Shown here: one piece after another, positions 45,082 through 55,231 of the stretch
Layout: each line of letters opens with the position of its first letter
How positions within the stretch are numbered: position 1 is the first letter of the stretch
Assembly (NCBI RefSeq): GCF_965283645.1
Contig: NZ_CBDIPG010000001.1
Span: 4,774,001-4,838,000 of the forward strand
Origin: Kordia sp965283645
GTDB taxonomy: Bacteria; Bacteroidota; Bacteroidia; Flavobacteriales; Flavobacteriaceae
Length of the DNA stretch: 64,000 nucleotides
Direction: 5' to 3'
The notes under the pieces: generated by a model
Databases searched by the model: none
What the model saw: only the letters and a program-made list of their open reading frames with translations
Told to the model about the DNA's origin: nothing
Program-made: the position numbers and the translations under genes

Positions 45082-47794
45082 TTCTATAAATTACTGGGAA
45101 TGATTGAAGTTCGCCAAATGAAATTTTTCTTTTTTGATTTTTAGAATCTTTTTGAGATTCTTTTATCAGATAATACTTTTCAATTCCTTCAACTTTTCTT
45201 GGTGCTGCAAAAATTGGCACAAAATGATTTACTTTACAGAATTGAATTAAGTGTTTTACATTTTTTTGTCCTATAGCATCTAGTTCATCCACATATATTA
45301 TTACTCGATTTTCGGAGTTATTATGCACTAATTCTTTCAATATATTTAGAAATAGATATAGTTTTAAAACAATATTAGTTCCTCTCGATTGGACTTGCTT
45401 TGAAAGGTCTATAGTTTCGGTTTTACCTGTGACTTTTGTTATTTCTACGTTAATTCTGAATAAATCAATAATATCAATAGCTTTACCATTATTGTTTAGT
45501 AATTGCCTTTCTAAAGCTTCTCTTGATTCTGCATAGGAATTATCAAAGTCTAAACCGTCTGAAAATTTCAGTTTAGATATTTTGTCTAAATCTGTAATTA
45601 AACCTGTATTATCATCAATCTTTACTTTGACACTCTGGATATTTGAAATAGGATATTCTGCTAATTTCTGATTGTAACTTCGTGAAACAAAAGTTTTAAA
45701 ATCATTAAACTGTGTTAAAAATGAGTGTGTAGGACTACCAATTTCGTGAGAGAGCGTATCTAGTAGACTATTTATTACTTTTTGAGTACTAGGAATATTT
45801 AAAATCTCTTCGTTAATCTCACGGATGAACATTTTAATATCTTGAATGTCTATTTTCAAAATGTTGTTTAATTCATTCTTAAGAGTGCTTCTGTTATCCT
45901 TTATTCTAAGGAACTTTTTATATCCCAATTGAAATTCGTTATAAATTTGATCAAAATCTGTATCTAAAATTTCTTCAATTTCATAAACATCATAAGTTTC
46001 GATTATTTCTTGATATTGCTTCTTGAAGTTCTTTAAGTCGTCTTTATACTTATTAATTTCTTCATTTTTTTGAGATAAAGCGGTTTTCGTTTTTTCAATT
46101 TCCGAATCCTTGTTTTTGATTTTATTAATTATATCTTCTAGTTCATTAATAAGTAATTTTATTTCAACAATATTGTTCTTGACTTTAGTTCTTAACTCTG
46201 GTTTTTCTTCAATTCTTTTAATGAACTCAGCATTAGTTTTTATACTTGTTTTTAATGTTTCAATTTCTTTCTCAACACCTTTTCTATTTTGTATAATTTT
46301 TAATTGAGAGTTCTTTTCGTTTAGTTCCTTGTCTTTCGATAAAAGCTCACCTTGAAGACTTTTAATAGTTGGAAGCTCTGTTTCAATGTTAATATCTGAA
46401 ACATCAATTAAACCATCAAAAAAATGTAATGGGAAATCAGATTTAGTTATCTCTTTTTTAATTTTTGATTTGTCAAGTTCTGCAACATCTCTATTTAAAA
46501 AAGAATAAACTTTTTTAATTGTTATTTCATCTTTTGAAATATTTTGATAAAGTAAACTGTCGAAGCGTGTAATTGCATTTTCCTTTTTTTTAATATCAAT
46601 TTTGAGAGTTTTGATAGCGTCTAAAATTTCCTTTTCGGTAAACTGACTACGTTCTAATTGGTTCAGTTGAGAAACTAAATCTGTATGCTTCTTTTCTTCA
46701 TCAGATAATTTATTTTTTATACCTTGATAAAGAATATTGTCAGCACTTGGTTCATAATCTTGAAGTTGATTTAATTCCGTTGATATAGAAGTATTTTCTT
46801 TTTTTAATACAGTTAATTTATTCCCTTGTGTAGTTTGCCTACTAATTAAAACATCTCTTTCATCTTTTAAAGTTGTATCTATTTTACTTTGTATGGTTCT
46901 TATAGATATCGATAGCTCGCTATTATCATTTGTTTTTTCAGATAGTTCTCGCTCAACTTTATTAAACTTTCTAATAAAAGTGTTTTTTAGTTTTCCTAAA
47001 ATTGATTCATAACTTATAAAGTCATCATTAAGTAGTTTTAATTTTTCAAAATCAGGTTTGATTGAGATTAAACGTTGAAGATGTATTTTCTTTTTTTCAA
47101 ATTCATCAATTTTCTCAAAGCTTGTACTCGAAAGCACATTTAGAGGAAAGTGTTGCTGTCCATCAGCAACTAAAAGAGCATTTTTAAACGATTTTTCATT
47201 GATATCACTTGTTCTAATTAAATACCTGTAAATATCTGTAAAACTGTTAGAAAAAGATTTTCTACCGTTTCTTTTTATAGATTTTTTTAGCCAAACAACA
47301 GGATTTTTATTTTTATCAGAATTATAGACTAAATTATATAATTCCTCATTTGTTAATCTAACTGGAACATCAGTAGGATTCTTTAATGTAAGTTTTTGTA
47401 GGACATTGTTCCATTTTCTTGCTTTAAACTTTCCATTGTTTGTTTCTATAAAACAAGTTTCATCATATTCTCCATTTATTTTATAATATTCTAAAGTTTT
47501 TTCAGGAGTTGCTTTAACAAGAATTGAATAATAGCCGTTTTTAAAAATTTCAAAAATGATAAAACTATACAAACTTGATCCATCAAAATAATGCTTCATA
47601 GAATCAGATAATTTTCTATTATCTTCAAAACGCATTTGATCTTTATCTGTAATATATAAAAAGTTAAGTGCATTAATAAAAGAACTTTTACCCACATTAT
47701 TTTCTGCTGTAATTTGAATACTAGAGCTTTCGCCTATATGAATACTTGCTTTTGCATATAACTCTGAATTTATAATTACGATCTTATTTAGCAT
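45071..47794 (-). CDS. JetC/MukB-like SMC ATPase
   Basis: 907 residues. Head motifs at both ends: Walker A ENNVGKSSFINAL near 35, Walker B VIIYVDELDAIG near 860, with QSRGTNIVLKLYLFL as the signature helix between. About 550 residues of coiled coil (250-800) have a break near 430-480 that may be the hinge. This is short for JetC or MukB (1,100-1,500). With the TOPRIM, kleisin-like and MukE-like genes it makes a Wadjet-type set, but in the order C-D-A-B, not A-B-C-D. Confidence 0.8.
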   Translation of the reverse strand: MLNKIVIINSELYAKASIHIGESSSIQITAENNVGKSSFINALNFLYITDKDQMRFEDNRKLSDSMKHYFDGSSLYSFIIFEIFKNGYYSILVKATPEKTLEYYKINGEYDETCFIETNNGKFKARKWNNVLQKLTLKNPTDVPVRLTNEELYNLVYNSDKNKNPVVWLKKSIKRNGRKSFSNSFTDIYRYLIRTSDINEKSFKNALLVADGQQHFPLNVLSSTSFEKIDEFEKKKIHLQRLISIKPDFEKLKLLNDDFISYESILGKLKNTFIRKFNKVERELSEKTNDNSELSISIRTIQSKIDTTLKDERDVLISRQTTQGNKLTVLKKENTSISTELNQLQDYEPSADNILYQGIKNKLSDEEKKHTDLVSQLNQLERSQFTEKEILDAIKTLKIDIKKKENAITRFDSLLYQNISKDEITIKKVYSFLNRDVAELDKSKIKKEITKSDFPLHFFDGLIDVSDINIETELPTIKSLQGELLSKDKELNEKNSQLKIIQNRKGVEKEIETLKTSIKTNAEFIKRIEEKPELRTKVKNNIVEIKLLINELEDIINKIKNKDSEIEKTKTALSQKNEEINKYKDDLKNFKKQYQEIIETYDVYEIEEILDTDFDQIYNEFQLGYKKFLRIKDNRSTLKNELNNILKIDIQDIKMFIREINEEILNIPSTQKVINSLLDTLSHEIGSPTHSFLTQFNDFKTFVSRSYNQKLAEYPISNIQSVKVKIDDNTGLITDLDKISKLKFSDGLDFDNSYAESREALERQLLNNNGKAIDIIDLFRINVEITKVTGKTETIDLSKQVQSRGTNIVLKLYLFLNILKELVHNNSENRVIIYVDELDAIGQKNVKHLIQFCKVNHFVPIFAAPRKVEGIEKYYLIKESQKDSKNQKRKISFGELQSFPVIYRNAE

Positions 47795-47819
47795 CTAAAT
47801 CTCTTCTTTTTATTGTCAA

Positions 47820-49145
47820 TTATAACCAATTTAAATCTTTAATGGCTTCATTAAAAATTTGATGTCCTTTTGCAAAAACATACTCACCATCTATGGTTTT
47901 TGTCCATTGAACAGGTTCATTCCTTATATTCCCTTTTTTCCATTCATCATAGCAGGATTTCAACAACTCTATTTCAGTTTGTTCAGTAACGTCCATGTCC
48001 AAGTCGTATAGTTTATTTATCAGTTCATTTGAATTGTCATCTTTTACTATCTGAGGTGATAATCTTAGAAACCTTTTATTATTTTCAGAACTACCTTTTC
48101 CTGAGAATAAACTTGTGTAGGCACCAAATGACGCCCATGTTTGTGGTTCAAATAAAATTGACTGTGATAGATTTGAAATTGTTGATGAATAAAAACTTGC
48201 TCCTTTAAATAAACGAAAAAACAGCCCTATCTTTTTTTTTGTTTTATTCCAATTGATTGTTCCATTTTCTTTTCTAACAACTTTTTTACCAAGAAGAGTA
48301 GAGTAGTATTGATCTCTGAAATTATCTGAATCTTCATCAGAGACTATTTTGCCACCTGTCCCTATTGATAGTACATAAATATTTTCTCTATCGACATCAT
48401 TAGCTAAAGCCTCGGTAATTCCTGCCATCACAGGATTATTAAATCCGCTCAAAGCGCCATCCCATAAATAGCGTCTTCTATTATTTTTGACTCCTTTTAT
48501 TTTGGGAACTAAAACAGCAGGGAAATCAAAATAATTTACTGGTGCATTTGATGATCCATGAATTGCTCCAACTAAACTAACTTGTTCAAAATAATCTAAC
48601 TTTGCAATTACTTCAGCTCTCGCCTTACTACTTTTATTAGATCGAAATAATTTTGCTCTTTTATTTATAATATCAAATGTCGTCACTACAATTTCAAGTG
48701 ATTCCTTTCCTATTATTTTTGGAAGTTCTGAAAGGGGTACACCGTTAAGTTCCTTATCATTATCTATTCTTAGAATATTTTTCAAAGCTTCCTTCTTAGC
48801 TGTAGTAGAGTAACGAGTTCCAACTGATTTTACTCCAAAAAGCCTCATTAAATTAGCAGGAAAGTACCTCTGTCTAAAATTTAGCTTTTTGAAAATTTTA
48901 TCTCTTAATGTCTTGTCATCAAAAAGTCTGATTATTTCATCAAAAGTCCAGTTACAAGCCAATGCTGCTAAAACCATACTACCTCCTGAGTTTGCAATAA
49001 CTAAATCAAAATGTCGCAAGACTTCGTGACCTTTTATTTCTTTGTTTGGATATTTTCTAAGAAAAATATCTTTCAGGGTCAAAACCTGAAGTATTGCCCA
49101 ACTTCCTCCACCATCTAATGATAAAATTTTATATTTCTCATCCAT
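47820..49145 (-). CDS. Patatin-like phospholipase
   Basis: 441 residues. Glycine-rich oxyanion motif LSLDGGGSWA, nucleophile in IANSGGSM (first Gly of GxSxG is Ala), and the catalytic Asp in WDGALSGFNNP. It should hydrolyse lipid esters. Patatin proteins serve as membrane-degrading effectors in several bacterial defence systems. It sits between the ABC-3C ATPase (11 base gap) and the SMC gene (25 base gap), so it could belong to either module. No signal peptide. Confidence 0.88.
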   Translation of the reverse strand: MDEKYKILSLDGGGSWAILQVLTLKDIFLRKYPNKEIKGHEVLRHFDLVIANSGGSMVLAALACNWTFDEIIRLFDDKTLRDKIFKKLNFRQRYFPANLMRLFGVKSVGTRYSTTAKKEALKNILRIDNDKELNGVPLSELPKIIGKESLEIVVTTFDIINKRAKLFRSNKSSKARAEVIAKLDYFEQVSLVGAIHGSSNAPVNYFDFPAVLVPKIKGVKNNRRRYLWDGALSGFNNPVMAGITEALANDVDRENIYVLSIGTGGKIVSDEDSDNFRDQYYSTLLGKKVVRKENGTINWNKTKKKIGLFFRLFKGASFYSSTISNLSQSILFEPQTWASFGAYTSLFSGKGSSENNKRFLRLSPQIVKDDNSNELINKLYDLDMDVTEQTEIELLKSCYDEWKKGNIRNEPVQWTKTIDGEYVFAKGHQIFNEAIKDLNWL

Positions 49146-49156
49146 AAAACTAATTT

Positions 49157-52100
49157 TTAAGCCATTAATATTTCGTCATTTTTATCTTTTTTTAATTTAC
49201 CGAATGATTCTAATTCTAAAAACTTAGATTTAAAAATACCTGTAGGAATCTTTTTCTTTAAAAGATTAAAGAAGTTCTCATCATGGGTTGAAAGAACTAT
49301 TTGTTTATTATCGTTCACTATTATACTTCGGAATAAATCAATAGTAGATAGAACGTTTATACTATCCATTGACTGAATAGGGTCGTCAATAAATATACAA
49401 TCATACTCATTTGAATTTAGTGCAGATGCTAAAAAGATACTCAGACTTAGAATGTTAATTTGAGCAGTACTAAAATATAAATTAGGGATTAAAATCTCTT
49501 CATTACTTAAATTTTCGACAAAAATCTCTAATCTAGGATTATTGGATTCAAAATCTGCAACAAACTTAACGGATTTAAAATCTGGGTGAGGATCTATTTT
49601 TCTATAAATTTCATTTATCAAATTTTGATAGAAAAAATCTTTAATTTGTTCACCAATTTTCACTTTGGTTTTCTCTTTTTCACTCTCTAATAATGGAGTT
49701 ACTTCTTCTTCAATAAAATTTAGTTCCTCTTCTTTATTTTTTAGATTTTCTTTTGCTTTTTCAGACTGTAAAAAAGGATATAAGTTTTCGGCATATTTTT
49801 CCAATCTAGCAAATCTGTCTTTTAGAAAGGTACATTTTTTAAACTCTATTTTTAATTCCTCTTCTTTTTTATCTAAAAATCTAGTTAAAGATGTCTTATC
49901 AAAATCATAAACATCTTTACCTAGTTTATCACTTACAAAATGAGCGTATTCTTCAATCTTTTGTTCAATTACTATTCTATTTTTTTGTGAATCAATCTCA
50001 TTTTTCATTAAGTTCTCTTTAGTCAACTGACTTAGTTCTTTTCCTTGTTTTTGGATTAATTCTTCTACTTTAATTACTTTTGTTTTTATTTCTTTTAGTT
50101 CATTGGATATTTGCTCTATTTTTTTCTCAAGTTCTATTTTAGATTTATCATTTGAAAGTAAGTTATTGACAAGCCAATCTGAAATAGATACATATTTTTC
50201 ATCTTTTTCAAGAAGTTGGATTTCTTTTCTAATAATCTCTAATTGGGATTTTGTATTTTTATATTTCTGATCTACATTGTGTAATTCTTCATTTATTTTA
50301 GATAATCTACTATTTATCTCAGTTGAATCATTAGAGTTTTTTAATTTTAGACTATCTAGCTGTTTCTTATATTCATCATAAGCTAAACCGTTTAACTTTA
50401 CACTGATTTCTTTTACTTCAGCATCTAATCTGTTTAGTGATTTAATTTTTTCTTTTTGCTCCTTATCTAAGTTGTTTTTTTGATCTTCTAAGTTCTTTCT
50501 CTCTCTAACTAAACTAGAAATTTTTTCATTATAAAATGTTATTAATTTCTTATTACCTTGATTGATTTCTATAGTACTTTTTTCAATATCTTCATTCAAC
50601 TTGTTTTTTAATATCAGAAGTTCTTTAAGTCCAGAATTTAAAGCATTGTTATTTGAAATACTATCTGCTAATTCTGTATATGAATTGTATTGATGTTCGC
50701 ATAGTGGACAAGTTGAGTTCTGTAAATCGTTAGCTATTGTAAGTCCTGATTTGATAAATTCTTCAATAGTTGAGTTTAATGATTTTTGCTGTTTTATCGT
50801 ATCATTTAATTCTCTAATTTCAATGCTTAGCTGACGTTTTCTTTCATTTAACTTTTCAAGAGTTTCCGTTAATTCCACTAACTCTGAATTTTCTCTAATA
50901 TGTATCAAAGAATATTCACTATTATTTGTTTCAATTTTAACTTCTTCTAATTCTTTAATTGCTTTATTTATGGAATTTATCTTAGTTATTTTTTTATCAT
51001 AAACTAGTTTCTTTTCTTTTATTGATTGATTGATTTTCTCAATTTCTTTTCCCAAAAATTCACTTCTGCTTTTTATATTAGGGAGTTCTTTGTGTTGTTT
51101 CTCTAGATCCAGTATTTGCCTAATTATACTTTCATTTTGATTAGTAATAGTTAATTTCTGCCTTGTTAATAGTTCAACTTGTTTATTAGTCTTCTCTTGT
51201 TCTTTTTCTAAAGAATTAATAGTTTTTATCTTTTCTTGAAGAGCTTCTTTTTTAGCTTTGTAGTAATCATATTCTTTTAGAATATTTTTATGTTCAGACT
51301 CTTGTTTATTTAATTCTAAAAGATTCTTTTTAAGGTTCGCAACTTCTGTTTGATTTTTTTCTAATTCTTTAAACTTTTTGATATTTGCATTGATCTCATC
51401 AAGTTTTGTATTTATTCCTTTTAAATCTTTAATTAAGGCATAGAATCTATCTATTCCTATAGTAAAATCATCTCCAATTTTAGCTGTTTTAACTTGAGAT
51501 AGTTTTTCTTTAATAGATGATTCTTTACTGTATGTAACTATTTTGTCTCCAACAATATCTTTAAATTCTTTTAATTGCTCCTTAGTCATCATTGGAGTAA
51601 TTAATTGAAATAATGTCTTTTCTAATTCATTATTTACCTCACTAATCTGACTGTTTATTGTTTCCAAAGGATTAAAGTCACTATCAGGCAGTATTTCTTG
51701 CGTAATTGATTGAATTTCATTTTTGATAGACTCAATCATTTTCTGATTTTCTCCGTACAATACTTTAACTCCTTTATAATAATTATCAATTTCTGCTAAA
51801 TCTGGATTCTGCATAAAAATTTGATATCTTCTTTCTCCATTATCCTCCTTTAAAAAAGCGGAGATCCACTCTTGTGATAAGATTACTTGTCGAAAACTTG
51901 GATTTTCAATAATATCCCTACCATTAATATCCGTATTTCTGTTTCCGTGTACTCTAAGAACCCTAGGTTCTAAAGCTTCAAAATCTGTTGTTATTTTCAC
52001 ATAGGTTTCAGAATCAACATCTAATTTGTTATTTCTGAGTAGCTTTACTTGTTCATTTGTAGATGCTCTCAGCGCATCAATTGATTCTTGAGTATTCCTA

Positions 52101-52297
52101 TTTTGCCAAAACCTCTGCACATTATTCGTAATACCCCATTCAATAGCATCATAAAAAGAAGTCTTGCCAAAACCGTTTGGAGCGTAAAGTGAAACAAAAT
52201 TTGCTACACTACCGTCTTCTGTTACGAAATTGAAGGTTGCATCTTTTGGTTCACTATATATTCTAAAGGCTGAAATCTCTATCTGTTTAAACTTCAT
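49157..52297 (-). CDS. Rad50/RecF-like ABC ATPase of an ABC three-component system
   Basis: 1046 residues. Walker A APNGFGKTSFYDAIEW near 45, ABC signature FSTAQINILSLSIFLA near 960 and Walker B IFIDDPIQSMDS near 985. A very long coiled coil carries a zinc-hook-like CPLCEHQY near 530. ATPases of this sort are the core of ABC-3C systems, where they are proposed to sense DNA or invaders. It overlaps the middle-component gene by 11 bases. Confidence 0.88.
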   Translation of the reverse strand: MKFKQIEISAFRIYSEPKDATFNFVTEDGSVANFVSLYAPNGFGKTSFYDAIEWGITNNVQRFWQNRNTQESIDALRASTNEQVKLLRNNKLDVDSETYVKITTDFEALEPRVLRVHGNRNTDINGRDIIENPSFRQVILSQEWISAFLKEDNGERRYQIFMQNPDLAEIDNYYKGVKVLYGENQKMIESIKNEIQSITQEILPDSDFNPLETINSQISEVNNELEKTLFQLITPMMTKEQLKEFKDIVGDKIVTYSKESSIKEKLSQVKTAKIGDDFTIGIDRFYALIKDLKGINTKLDEINANIKKFKELEKNQTEVANLKKNLLELNKQESEHKNILKEYDYYKAKKEALQEKIKTINSLEKEQEKTNKQVELLTRQKLTITNQNESIIRQILDLEKQHKELPNIKSRSEFLGKEIEKINQSIKEKKLVYDKKITKINSINKAIKELEEVKIETNNSEYSLIHIRENSELVELTETLEKLNERKRQLSIEIRELNDTIKQQKSLNSTIEEFIKSGLTIANDLQNSTCPLCEHQYNSYTELADSISNNNALNSGLKELLILKNKLNEDIEKSTIEINQGNKKLITFYNEKISSLVRERKNLEDQKNNLDKEQKEKIKSLNRLDAEVKEISVKLNGLAYDEYKKQLDSLKLKNSNDSTEINSRLSKINEELHNVDQKYKNTKSQLEIIRKEIQLLEKDEKYVSISDWLVNNLLSNDKSKIELEKKIEQISNELKEIKTKVIKVEELIQKQGKELSQLTKENLMKNEIDSQKNRIVIEQKIEEYAHFVSDKLGKDVYDFDKTSLTRFLDKKEEELKIEFKKCTFLKDRFARLEKYAENLYPFLQSEKAKENLKNKEEELNFIEEEVTPLLESEKEKTKVKIGEQIKDFFYQNLINEIYRKIDPHPDFKSVKFVADFESNNPRLEIFVENLSNEEILIPNLYFSTAQINILSLSIFLASALNSNEYDCIFIDDPIQSMDSINVLSTIDLFRSIIVNDNKQIVLSTHDENFFNLLKKKIPTGIFKSKFLELESFGKLKKDKNDEILMA

Positions 52298-52823
52298 CTT
52301 TATTCTTTTTTATTATTGTTAGAAGCTCTTTATATGTTTCACTTGCTGCTTTAGTGGTATTCACTCTTTTCAAAATTTTATCTTTTAATAGAGACTCTAT
52401 TACTGTATTTGGTTCAATCTCATTACTTTTAATTTCATCTTCATCAGAAATTACAGTAATATTATTTATAATATGTTCAGTTATCATTGAATCTTCATCT
52501 ATAGTATTATCGACAATAATCTTTCTGCTAGAAAATGTGTCATTTTCAATTTTATATTTTAATTCCTTTCTTATAGGAATATCTATTACATAAAATAAAT
52601 AAATATTCCAGGCACTAAATTCATCTAATAGTCTTGCTTGAAAATCTACGGCTATTGTATCAGCTATTTTAATCCAATTTTCTTCTAGAAGTTTGTCATT
52701 TTCTGGGTAGATGAAAAAAGTGGGGATTGAGCCACCAAATTCTATTTCTTTAAAATTGAATCTAAAATTTCTAAATTTATCTTTTAAAATTTCAATTGTA
52801 TCATTAACTGAATAACTCATCAT
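52287..52823 (-). CDS. ABC-3C middle component-like protein
   Basis: 178 residues, soluble, mixed alpha/beta. It lies between the ATPase and the protease-fused component with overlaps of 11 and 20 bases, the exact place and size of the middle component (MC) in ABC three-component systems. Sequence motifs are weak (DFQARLLDEFSAWNIYLFYV), so the name rests mainly on context. Confidence 0.65.
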   Translation of the reverse strand: MMSYSVNDTIEILKDKFRNFRFNFKEIEFGGSIPTFFIYPENDKLLEENWIKIADTIAVDFQARLLDEFSAWNIYLFYVIDIPIRKELKYKIENDTFSSRKIIVDNTIDEDSMITEHIINNITVISDEDEIKSNEIEPNTVIESLLKDKILKRVNTTKAASETYKELLTIIKKNKDEV

Positions 52824-54072
52824 ACTGCTGTTTTAATATTTGTAATAATTCGTCTTCATCATGAATATTCTCATAACTTTCAAGACGTTTAATGATGCAT
52901 TCCTTTTTAAAAAACTCTAGGTGAACAAAATTGAAATCTTCATAAGGATTTCTAACTCCATTATCTATTTGCAAACCTCTTTTAGACACAACACGTAAAT
53001 CCCTTGGTATTCTATCTTTTGGTAAAATAAAATTACCTAGAGGAGGCTTTTTTGTAGAAACAATTACTGTAGAATCTGGTTTTAGTCCTCTGTAGTCAGA
53101 GTTTAATAAATCTGTTCTTAACAAATTAGTCCAGTCATCTTCATCAGAATATTTTAAACGAATCGTGTCAAAAATTTCTGAAAGTAAATCGTTATTGATA
53201 ACATATCCTTTTATGATGTTCATTATAGTTAAGAACTCAAGCCAAGCAATCCAAACATTTTTTATATATATGTGCTCAGAATATTCATGGTTGAGAAGTA
53301 TTCTCTCTTTAAACAACTCTTTAATTCCTTGAGGTGTCACATCAGACTCAATAATATTTAACGCTTTATTTTTTAGCGTTGTTCTAGTTGCTATTATTCT
53401 TTCTTCGTCAAGTGCATCTACTTCTAACTTGAATGCATCATCCTCTAAAAATGAAAAATTACTCATATAAATTGGATAGATTCTCTTCAGTTGATCAATA
53501 TTATTTTCTATGATATCTTCAATAAAACCGATAGGGTAGATATTTATTCGACCTTCATCATCATTATATGAATCCATTCTAAACTCAATTCCAGATAGAT
53601 AGATTATTTCATTTACTTCTTGATAAACTCCACACCCAGAAAATCCAACAACATCATCTTGCCCATCAAAGCTATTAGAAGATAAAACAAAAAAAGGATC
53701 GTTCTTCTCAATTAGTTTTCCTATTACTTTTTTTGTTTTAACTTCATCTTGAATTTTATTATCAGGAAAGCCAAAGAGATAAAGAATTGAATAATTTTTT
53801 ATATTTCGTTTTATATGTAGATTAATATCCTTTTGGTATTCAACTTTAATAATTGCTAAATCATATGTAGGATGAGTAAAAATCTTAATTACCTCGATTT
53901 TGTTATCATCAGAAGTAAAAATCTTGGGTAATTCATTATTCTCTATATTAGACTTAACATTATGCTTTACAGTAATAACATACGAATATTCATTAGTGCT
54001 AGGTTGAACTAAGCAACCACTACCGCTATTGACCTTAACTGAATACTTCTTATATTGATCATCTATACTCAT
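52804..54072 (-). CDS. Trypsin-like protease fused to an ABC-3C C-terminal domain
   Basis: 422 residues. N-terminal chymotrypsin-like fold: His in YVITVKHNV, Asp in TYDLAIIKV, Ser in GFSGCGVYQ (Cys at the position after SerGly). A helical middle is followed by a C-terminal ~120-residue domain ending RNPYEDFNFVHLEFFKKE, which resembles the ABC-3C CTD that docks effectors to the ATPase. No signal peptide: a cytosolic effector. Start and stop overlap the neighbours (TAATG at 54072). Confidence 0.8.
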   Translation of the reverse strand: MSIDDQYKKYSVKVNSGSGCLVQPSTNEYSYVITVKHNVKSNIENNELPKIFTSDDNKIEVIKIFTHPTYDLAIIKVEYQKDINLHIKRNIKNYSILYLFGFPDNKIQDEVKTKKVIGKLIEKNDPFFVLSSNSFDGQDDVVGFSGCGVYQEVNEIIYLSGIEFRMDSYNDDEGRINIYPIGFIEDIIENNIDQLKRIYPIYMSNFSFLEDDAFKLEVDALDEERIIATRTTLKNKALNIIESDVTPQGIKELFKERILLNHEYSEHIYIKNVWIAWLEFLTIMNIIKGYVINNDLLSEIFDTIRLKYSDEDDWTNLLRTDLLNSDYRGLKPDSTVIVSTKKPPLGNFILPKDRIPRDLRVVSKRGLQIDNGVRNPYEDFNFVHLEFFKKECIIKRLESYENIHDEDELLQILKQQYDELFS

Positions 54073-55133
54073 TAATCCAAAATAATTGCTTCTTTATTTA
54101 AATAAATTGCTTCATGTTCTCCTAAATCTAAATCTTGTTGAGAAAATACTTTACTAACAATATTATAGTTAAAAATCAGAGTAGAATTAGGATTGTTTTT
54201 TATTATTCTTGCATAAGTCAACTTATCTGGAAGTCCATGTTTCAAACTATTTGTTAACGTTACATAAGTATCGCAGTCAATCATTTCTAGTAATTCATTG
54301 TCCGTATTCTTTCTACTTGCATGATGAGAAACTTTGAAAAGATCAAGCTCTAGTTTTCTGTCAGAAGAGTATCCTAAATCCTGTAGAGATTTTTTAATAA
54401 CACTTGGATATGAATCTCCTAGGAATAATATTTTTTTGTCATCTTTTTCAAATAAAAAAGCTATTGAACTACCATTAGGTATGGATTCATCTTCCTCAAA
54501 AGTATCATGTGTTTCAATTAATTCATTTATTGATAAGTGATAATCTGTTTTACCAGCGGATGTTTCTAAAGAATCAGGACTCTCTCTTTCCCATTTATCA
54601 TGTAAGTTTTTTAAACCTTCATTGTCAGGAGAAAGAACTGTAATTTTACAACTTTCAATTTCTTCAACTAATCCTTTTTTTATTATCCTGTAATCCCAAC
54701 AACCTAAACTAGAAAGAAAAGAATCCAACCTTACTCCTTGTTTAACACTTGTATTTAAACCCTTAAATATATCAAGCTTGATATCTCTTTCATGATAATC
54801 ACCTTCATCTCCAAAATGTTCAGCAATTAGTTTCCCTGAATTAAACCATACTTTTTTTACTAACGATTTATCAAATTTCTTATCCTCAAACATTTTTAAA
54901 ATACCGCCTATATGGTCATCATCAATGTGAGTGATAATGAGAAGGTCAATAACTTGATTTTGATCTTTAAGTTTTAAAATTTCCTTTTTTAGGTCACCTG
55001 CTTTACGTCTTCTAGAATAGGTACTTCCAGTTCCACCGTCTATTAATATATTCTTAATAGAGTTTTCACTATTGCGGTAAGAAATTAGGGTGCAATCCCC
55101 GTTGTATCCTTGAAGAAATTTTATTTTTACCAT
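54072..55133 (-). CDS. Metallo-beta-lactamase-fold hydrolase (ComEC-like)
   Basis: 353 residues. Metal-binding THIDDDHIGG (H-x-D-x-D-H type), FLGDSY and KVSHHASRKN with further His/Asp ligands, as in ComEC-like MBL proteins. Possible nuclease or phosphodiesterase. First gene of the nine-gene operon. Its stop overlaps the ATG of the protease gene. MBL proteins are a known effector class of ABC-3C loci. Having both MBL and trypsin effectors in one locus is notable. Confidence 0.85.
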   Translation of the reverse strand: MVKIKFLQGYNGDCTLISYRNSENSIKNILIDGGTGSTYSRRRKAGDLKKEILKLKDQNQVIDLLIITHIDDDHIGGILKMFEDKKFDKSLVKKVWFNSGKLIAEHFGDEGDYHERDIKLDIFKGLNTSVKQGVRLDSFLSSLGCWDYRIIKKGLVEEIESCKITVLSPDNEGLKNLHDKWERESPDSLETSAGKTDYHLSINELIETHDTFEEDESIPNGSSIAFLFEKDDKKILFLGDSYPSVIKKSLQDLGYSSDRKLELDLFKVSHHASRKNTDNELLEMIDCDTYVTLTNSLKHGLPDKLTYARIIKNNPNSTLIFNYNIVSKVFSQQDLDLGEHEAIYLNKEAIILD

Positions 55134-55215
55134 TGTTTATTTCAGATTAATATTTAGATGTACTAATTATGAATTAAATAAAGTATTAAATGTAAGCAAC
55201 TACTGATGTAAAAAA

Positions 55216-55231
55216 TTACGGTTTTCCGTAA
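55216..55231. promoter_or_regulatory. TTACGG-N4-CCGTAA palindrome, site 3
   Basis: A perfect 6+4+6 dyad (TTACGG-TTTT-CCGTAA) 82 bases upstream of the first gene of the ABC-3C/Wadjet-like operon. Sites 1 and 2 have the same dyad but a different flank, because here the controlled gene is on the minus strand. Confidence 0.55.

Noticed and set aside
47820..49145. CBASS phospholipase assignment for the patatin
   Set aside because: No CD-NTase (cyclase) gene is in the window, so CBASS is not supported.
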